Shown here: positions 5,584 through 9,281 of the stretch, piece by piece | Position numbering within the stretch: the first letter of the stretch is position 1 | How the letters are laid out: each line of letters opens with the position of its first letter | Assembly: GCA_003175915.1 (NCBI GenBank) | Contig: PSRH01000162.1 | Coordinates: 1 to 9,281, forward strand | From: Candidatus Melainabacteria bacterium | GTDB lineage: Bacteria; Cyanobacteriota; Vampirovibrionia; Obscuribacterales; Obscuribacteraceae | Length of the DNA: 9,281 bases | Reading direction: 5' to 3' | Program-made: the position numbers and the translations under genes | The notes under the pieces: generated by a model | What the model was told of the DNA's origin: nothing | The model's database searches: none | What the model saw: the letters and a program-made list of their open reading frames with translations, nothing else

Positions 5584-6582
5584 TTAAAAGCTTGAATCTT
5601 GGTTCTGGTTCGGCTGGTCCTGCGGCGTAGCATATCTGGGTGCAGTCGCGAAAATGGCTAATAGCTTGTCGGCGGGTTGCTTGATTGTCGGCAGAATACT
5701 TTGCTTAGAAAGATCGCCGACCTTTCGTTCACAGAGGCTTTTGGCCAGGGGCACCACTTGTGTATGGAGTTGGCAGAGCTTGAGGAGACAATATAAGGAT
5801 TTACTGCGGTCCTGGTGCGTCGGTCTACTCAACATACGGGACAGACCCTGAACCAGAGCATCATAGGGAAAATCTTCGGCAAGCTGATCAAGTCGAGCAT
5901 AAAAATACTTGGCGCATTCAGCCCTGACATGAAGATCGACATCGTCAAAGGCAGCCAACATATTCATGGCAGTATCATTGGGCTCCGCTGCCCACTCAAG
6001 CAATTCAATCGATTGGGCTCGTCTGACAGGATCGGGGTCACAATCGACCGTGTCTAAAAGCTCATTGCGCATTGATGGCAGGAATTGCTGGATCGCCTCA
6101 ATCATTTGATTGGCCGCTTCGTCAGAGTAGAATTTATAACCGTCACGCCACTCTTCTCGAGCCGGTCGCCCATCTTGTTCAAGTTGATCAAGTCGACTGT
6201 GGAGATCAGCCAGGATAAGAAACGGTTTCTCGCTGGTTACGCGGACGCGGTGCGGCCGATTGAGCCGGCGCGTCACGATGCTTGACAATGGGTCCGGCAC
6301 ATCCACGACCAGAGCAAGCTGATCAGCACCTACTGATACCACTTCAATGTTCGCGCTCACATGATCGTGTTCGAAATGATTTTGCAGGCGAGCTGCCGCC
6401 GCTTCAATTCGCTGAGCGTTGGCATCGCTTCTGAGATTGATCAATCGCTCCAGTGCTGCGCGATTGATGCGCGTTGAACCAAAAAACTCAAGACCGGCAT
6501 AAGTATCGACATTATCCGCCCAGGCAGCACTTGCACAAGTGACGAATAATATGGAGAGTTTCAGCCACAGAGCTTTAACCAT
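5584..6582 (-). CDS. Exported protein with POTRA-like N-terminal domain and helical repeats
   Basis: A 332-residue protein from the ATG at 6582. Residues 1-22 form a signal peptide: basic MVK, a hydrophobic core ending LSILFVTC, and an ASAAWA-D cleavage site. Residues 27-96 resemble a POTRA domain: a first strand YAGLEFFGSTRIN, helix AALERLINL, a second helix around ARLQNHFEHDHV, then two strands ending LALVVDVPD. Residues about 150-312 are all-helical with HEAT/ARM-like character (SIELLEWAAEPNDTAMNMLA, then HVRAECAKYFYARLDQLAED). A Gln/Asn/Pro-rich tail ends the protein. No beta-barrel follows, so it is not a complete BamA- or FtsQ-type protein. It probably works as a periplasmic scaffold or partner of an outer membrane or secretion machine. 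An in-frame GTG at 6594 is possible, but GGGA placed 6 bases before the ATG and the signal peptide favour 6582. The family is not recognised beyond these domains. Confidence 0.75.
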   Translation of the reverse strand: MVKALWLKLSILFVTCASAAWADNVDTYAGLEFFGSTRINRAALERLINLRSDANAQRIEAAAARLQNHFEHDHVSANIEVVSVGADQLALVVDVPDPLSSIVTRRLNRPHRVRVTSEKPFLILADLHSRLDQLEQDGRPAREEWRDGYKFYSDEAANQMIEAIQQFLPSMRNELLDTVDCDPDPVRRAQSIELLEWAAEPNDTAMNMLAAFDDVDLHVRAECAKYFYARLDQLAEDFPYDALVQGLSRMLSRPTHQDRSKSLYCLLKLCQLHTQVVPLAKSLCERKVGDLSKQSILPTIKQPADKLLAIFATAPRYATPQDQPNQNQDSSF

Positions 6583-6686
6583 TATCTGTCCCACTCACTT
6601 AAATACGCTCTTGTCCTATATCCGCCTATACTACTGTGCTAAGGTCAAGAGACCGGGTTGCCTCTTTTGTTTGTTGACTAGAATCA
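6583..6686. promoter_or_regulatory. Divergent control region of the POTRA-like and copper ATPase genes
   Basis: About 100 bp between divergent starts. Visible elements are a direct repeat CCTATA (6615-6620 and 6625-6630, exactly one helical turn apart), a TATACT (6627-6632) that is a 5/6 match to a -10 on the plus strand without a good -35, and an inverted repeat GGTC-AAGA-GACC (6643-6654). On the minus strand TTGACC (6648-6643) is a 5/6 match to a -35. The repeats are candidates for a metal-responsive regulator site, but none matches a CueR, CopY or CsoR operator that I can name with certainty. Confidence 0.35.
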
Positions 6687-9053
6687 ATGAATCGAACTCC
6701 CGAAACTATAGTTATAAAGGATCCGGTCTGCGGCATGAACCTTGACCCGGACAAGATCTGTCAGCAAATTTCGTTTGCGGGTAAGGATTATCACTTTTGC
6801 AGCGCCACCTGTCTGGAAAAATTTAAAGCTCACCCTGAACAATTTACCTCGTTCATAAGGAAAGTTGCGGAGAACTACAAAGAGAATAAGGCGAAAAAGG
6901 CCTCTGACTCGAAGAGCAGGCGTTATCAGTGCCCCATGCATCCACAAATTGAATCAGATCGGCCCGGAAGTTGTTCAATTTGCGGCATGGCACTGGTAAC
7001 CAAGGTAGAGTTTCTACAAGACTACGAAGACGATCAACTGACGTCGCTTCGCTTCTTCCGGAAACGTTTCTTCGTTTGCCTGATTCTGCTCATTCCCCTA
7101 ATTTTCATATCAATGTCCGGCATGGGTGAGATGACCGAACAATCTATAAAGTGGAATGGGCTCTGGCAAGTTCTATTGGCTACCCCCATAGTGTTCTGGG
7201 GTGGATCCGTTTTTCTTCGGCGAGCAATCGATTCGCTTAAGCATCGCTCGCCAAACATGTTCACGCTCATCGCTCTGGGCGTACTCACCGCCTATCTTTT
7301 CAGTAGCGTTGTTGCATGCGCCTATCTGATTTTAGGTAACGATCAGTTTTCCAGAGTTTTTGCTGATTTGGCCTTCGACAAGCACGGCGGGTTAAAGTTG
7401 TATTTCGAATCAGCAGCAGCAATTACAACCTTGAGCTTGCTCGGACAATATTTCGAACTGAGGGCGCACCACGCCTCGGGGCAGGCAATCAGTTCGTTGC
7501 TGGCCCTTGCTCCCAAGACCGCCCGCCTGGTCAAACCAGACGGCAGCGAAGCGGAGGTCCCCCTCAACCAGGTAGAAGTTGGAGAGATTTTACGTATTCG
7601 AGCTGGCGAGCAAATACCGACCGACGGTGTGCTGGAGGAAGGCAGCGCTTCCATCGACGAATCAATGCTTACTGGCGAAGCCATTCCTGTGGAAAAGGTA
7701 GCCGGAGCCAAGTTGAGCGCTGGCACTACTAATGGTAGCTCGAGCTTTACCATGCGTTCGCTCAAGAAAGCCGAAGACAGCTTTCTTGCCTCTATAGTCA
7801 GAACCGTTCAGGAAAGCCAGAGTTCGAGAATTCCTGCTCAAGATCTAGCGGACAAAATTTCGGCGATATTCGTCCCGATCGTTGTTATTCTGGCGATCAT
7901 GACCTACGCTATCTGGTCGATCCTCGGCAAAGACACAGGTTTGGCTGTTTCCAATGCTATTGCTGTTTTGATTATTGCCTGTCCCTGCGCTCTCGGCCTA
8001 GCTACTCCGACCTCGGTCCTGGTGGCCAGCGGCGTCGGAGCTCGACATGGCATCCTCATTCGTAGCGCCGAGGCCATGGAAAAATTCGCCAAGGTAAATG
8101 TCGTAGCCGTAGACAAAACAGGTACGCTCACTGAAGGAAAGCCGGCAATCAGCAAAATCATTGCCGGAAACGGAACAAGCGAAGACGAGGTATTGCGTCT
8201 GGCAGCCAGTCTGGAACAGGGCAGCGAACATCCGCTAGCAAAGGGCATTCTAGAAAAGGCGAACGAATGTGCCATCGTCCTCAGTAAGGTTAGTGACTTT
8301 GCTTACGAAGTCGGCGCCGGGCTTCAAGGCAAAATCGACGGACAAATTGTCTACCTCGGCTCCATCGATTTCATTCAAAATCAGGGAGTCAACCTCGTAC
8401 CGTTACTGGCACAATTGAATAAAGACGATTTTGCCGAGTCTACCGTGGTCGCCCTTGTTTCTGCCGGCAAACCAATCGGTCTTCTCGTCGCTCAAGATCG
8501 TGTAAAACAATCGAGCTACAAAGCATTGTCTGACTTATCTGGGCAAAAGATCAAATTGATCATGCTCACAGGCGATCGCAAAGATCGCGCAGAGGCAGTC
8601 GCTTCCAAGTTAAAGCTATCGGAGTTCTATGCCGAACTTTTACCACAGGACAAAGCAAACGTGATCAAAGAATACAAACAACAGGGATATGCCACGGCTA
8701 TGGCCGGCGACGGAATCAATGATGCACCGGCACTGGCCGAAGCGGACGTAGGAGTGGCAATGGGAGATGGTTCGGGCGTGGCTGTCGGAACAGCTGGGAT
8801 TGTCCTCGTAAAAGGCGACCTTACCGCCCTGAATCGCGCCGTCAAACTGGCGCGAGGACTAATGCAAAACATCAGAGAAAACCTTCTGCTTGCCTTTTCC
8901 TATAACGTGCTCGCCATTCCCATCGCTGCCGGAATACTTTTTCCGGTTTTCAAACTGACTCTGGATCCAGCATTGGCCAGTCTGGCAATGACCTTGAGTT
9001 CACTCTCAGTAGTGGGTAACTCTCTGCGCTTGCGTTCGATCAACCTAAGCTAA
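6687..9053 (+). CDS. copA: Cu+-exporting P1B-type ATPase with YHS and CPMHP metal-binding modules
   Basis: A 788-residue inner membrane pump that uses ATP to expel Cu+ (possibly Ag+). The N terminus has a YHS domain: KDPVCGMNLD (11-20), then YHFCSATCLEKF (35-46). A heavy-metal binding module follows with QCPMHP (81-86) and GSCSICGM (94-101). The usual HMA domains are absent. The core shows the actuator TGE (329-331), the membrane metal site CPC (432-434), phosphorylation DKTGT (476-480), SEHP (513-516), TGD (628-630) and GDGIND (674-679). Tyr739-Asn740 in the seventh helix and MTLSS (768-772) in the eighth match the P1B-1 (Cu+) signature. About eight membrane helices are visible (pairs near 126-176, 190-257, 392-446 and 731-778). 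No copper chaperone or regulator gene is adjacent. The start is ATG at 6687; the ribosome binding site is weak, but the N terminus fits the family. Confidence 0.92.
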   Translation: MNRTPETIVIKDPVCGMNLDPDKICQQISFAGKDYHFCSATCLEKFKAHPEQFTSFIRKVAENYKENKAKKASDSKSRRYQCPMHPQIESDRPGSCSICGMALVTKVEFLQDYEDDQLTSLRFFRKRFFVCLILLIPLIFISMSGMGEMTEQSIKWNGLWQVLLATPIVFWGGSVFLRRAIDSLKHRSPNMFTLIALGVLTAYLFSSVVACAYLILGNDQFSRVFADLAFDKHGGLKLYFESAAAITTLSLLGQYFELRAHHASGQAISSLLALAPKTARLVKPDGSEAEVPLNQVEVGEILRIRAGEQIPTDGVLEEGSASIDESMLTGEAIPVEKVAGAKLSAGTTNGSSSFTMRSLKKAEDSFLASIVRTVQESQSSRIPAQDLADKISAIFVPIVVILAIMTYAIWSILGKDTGLAVSNAIAVLIIACPCALGLATPTSVLVASGVGARHGILIRSAEAMEKFAKVNVVAVDKTGTLTEGKPAISKIIAGNGTSEDEVLRLAASLEQGSEHPLAKGILEKANECAIVLSKVSDFAYEVGAGLQGKIDGQIVYLGSIDFIQNQGVNLVPLLAQLNKDDFAESTVVALVSAGKPIGLLVAQDRVKQSSYKALSDLSGQKIKLIMLTGDRKDRAEAVASKLKLSEFYAELLPQDKANVIKEYKQQGYATAMAGDGINDAPALAEADVGVAMGDGSGVAVGTAGIVLVKGDLTALNRAVKLARGLMQNIRENLLLAFSYNVLAIPIAAGILFPVFKLTLDPALASLAMTLSSLSVVGNSLRLRSINLS
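8572..8579. repeat. HIP1 octamer, copy 2
   Basis: Second exact GCGATCGC, inside the copper ATPase gene just after the TGD motif codons. Its lineage significance rests on genome-wide frequency. Confidence 0.6.
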
Positions 9054-9281
9054 ATAGTCTTACTTGCACCGCGACTCTTAAGCATGTACCAGAGTCGATG
9101 CAACTCTGGAAGAGCCTCGTTGCATTCGATTGGCAAACCGTGTTGAAAATCATTCGGGTTAAAACGCACTACCAGGAATCGCTCCAATTGCTCGTCACTC
9201 GGGCTTTCCCAGTGGTCTAGATTGGCTCTTGGGGATATCGCGACCATCCAAATGATCATCAAGTCAACTAGTATATCGATG
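9050..9281 (-). CDS. Unidentified protein, C-terminal part, running off the window
   Basis: The frame is open from the window edge down to a TAG at 9052-9050, so the true start may lie beyond 9281. Possible internal starts are TTG at 9262 and ATG at 9259. The visible part is at most 76 residues, including WESPSDEQLERFLVVRFNPN and ending ALPELHRLWYMLKSRGASKT plus a final Ile. Composition is protein-like, with mixed charged and aromatic residues and no repeats. I do not recognise a family. It is convergent with the copper ATPase and overlaps its stop codon by 4 bp. No other ORF explains this 230-bp stretch. Confidence 0.45.
   Translation of the reverse strand, partial: IDILVDLMIIWMVAISPRANLDHWESPSDEQLERFLVVRFNPNDFQHGLPIECNEALPELHRLWYMLKSRGASKTI

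Noticed and set aside
5815..6285. Plus-strand ORFs opposite the POTRA-like gene
   Set aside because: They are antisense, short and without any domain, whereas the minus strand has a signal peptide and continuous coding character.
6684..6947. Minus-strand ORF of 87 codons over the copper ATPase start
   Set aside because: It lies opposite the YHS and metal-binding codons, which have clear motifs on the plus strand.
7343..8275. Several minus-strand ORFs inside the copper ATPase gene
   Set aside because: All are mirror frames of a well-defined P-type ATPase with every core motif in place.

Overview
The window (about 50% GC, ordinary chromosomal character, no rRNA, tRNA, CRISPR or transposase seen) looks like housekeeping and accessory sequence from a bacterium. 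The bL12 and uL10 proteins resemble cyanobacterial ones by eye (short Ala/Gly/Met hinge in L12, a TVAEIT motif in L10). Two exact copies of GCGATCGC, the HIP1 octamer abundant in many cyanobacterial genomes, occur in 9.3 kb where about 0.14 would be expected from equal base use. With no photosynthesis gene in view, a non-photosynthetic Cyanobacteriota lineage (Melainabacteria/Vampirovibrionia type) is a reasonable but unproven guess.

Layout from left to right. At 1-122 is the 5' end of a minus-strand Mpo1/DUF962-like membrane protein, cut by the window edge. A divergent plus-strand set follows: a GGDEF-domain protein with degenerate catalytic motifs (277-954), a small DUF6188-like protein (1014-1433) and a three-helix membrane protein (1509-1874). 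Next is a minus-strand cluster read as rplJ (4676-4152), rplL (4114-3728) and a 586-residue zinc-ribbon/TM/TPR/FxLYD-like protein (3680-1920). About 390 bp lie upstream of rplJ. This stretch carries a foldable RNA leader containing the CCGAAGACAG signature of L10 leaders, followed by two hairpins with U-tracts that look like transcription attenuators. A thioredoxin-fold [2Fe-2S] ferredoxin (5070-5381) is divergent from this leader. A 202-bp gene-free stretch rich in inverted repeats (5382-5583) separates it from a convergent, exported POTRA-like plus helical-repeat protein (6582-5584). Divergent from that is a Cu+-type P1B ATPase with YHS and CPMHP/CxxCGM metal-binding modules instead of HMA domains (6687-9053). 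The last 230 bp hold the 3' part of an unidentified minus-strand ORF that overlaps the ATPase stop by 4 bp.

Functional links: rplJ-rplL encode the ribosomal stalk, probably autoregulated through the leader, with the TPR gene as a likely third cistron. No rplK/rplA upstream or rpoB downstream is present, so the classical cluster is broken here. The copper ATPase, ferredoxin, exported POTRA-like protein and GGDEF protein appear to be independent transcription units. The most promising sequence for follow-up is RNA-level: the rplJL leader/attenuator and the structured 5382-5583 interval. I found no convincing multi-gene novel defence or mobile system.
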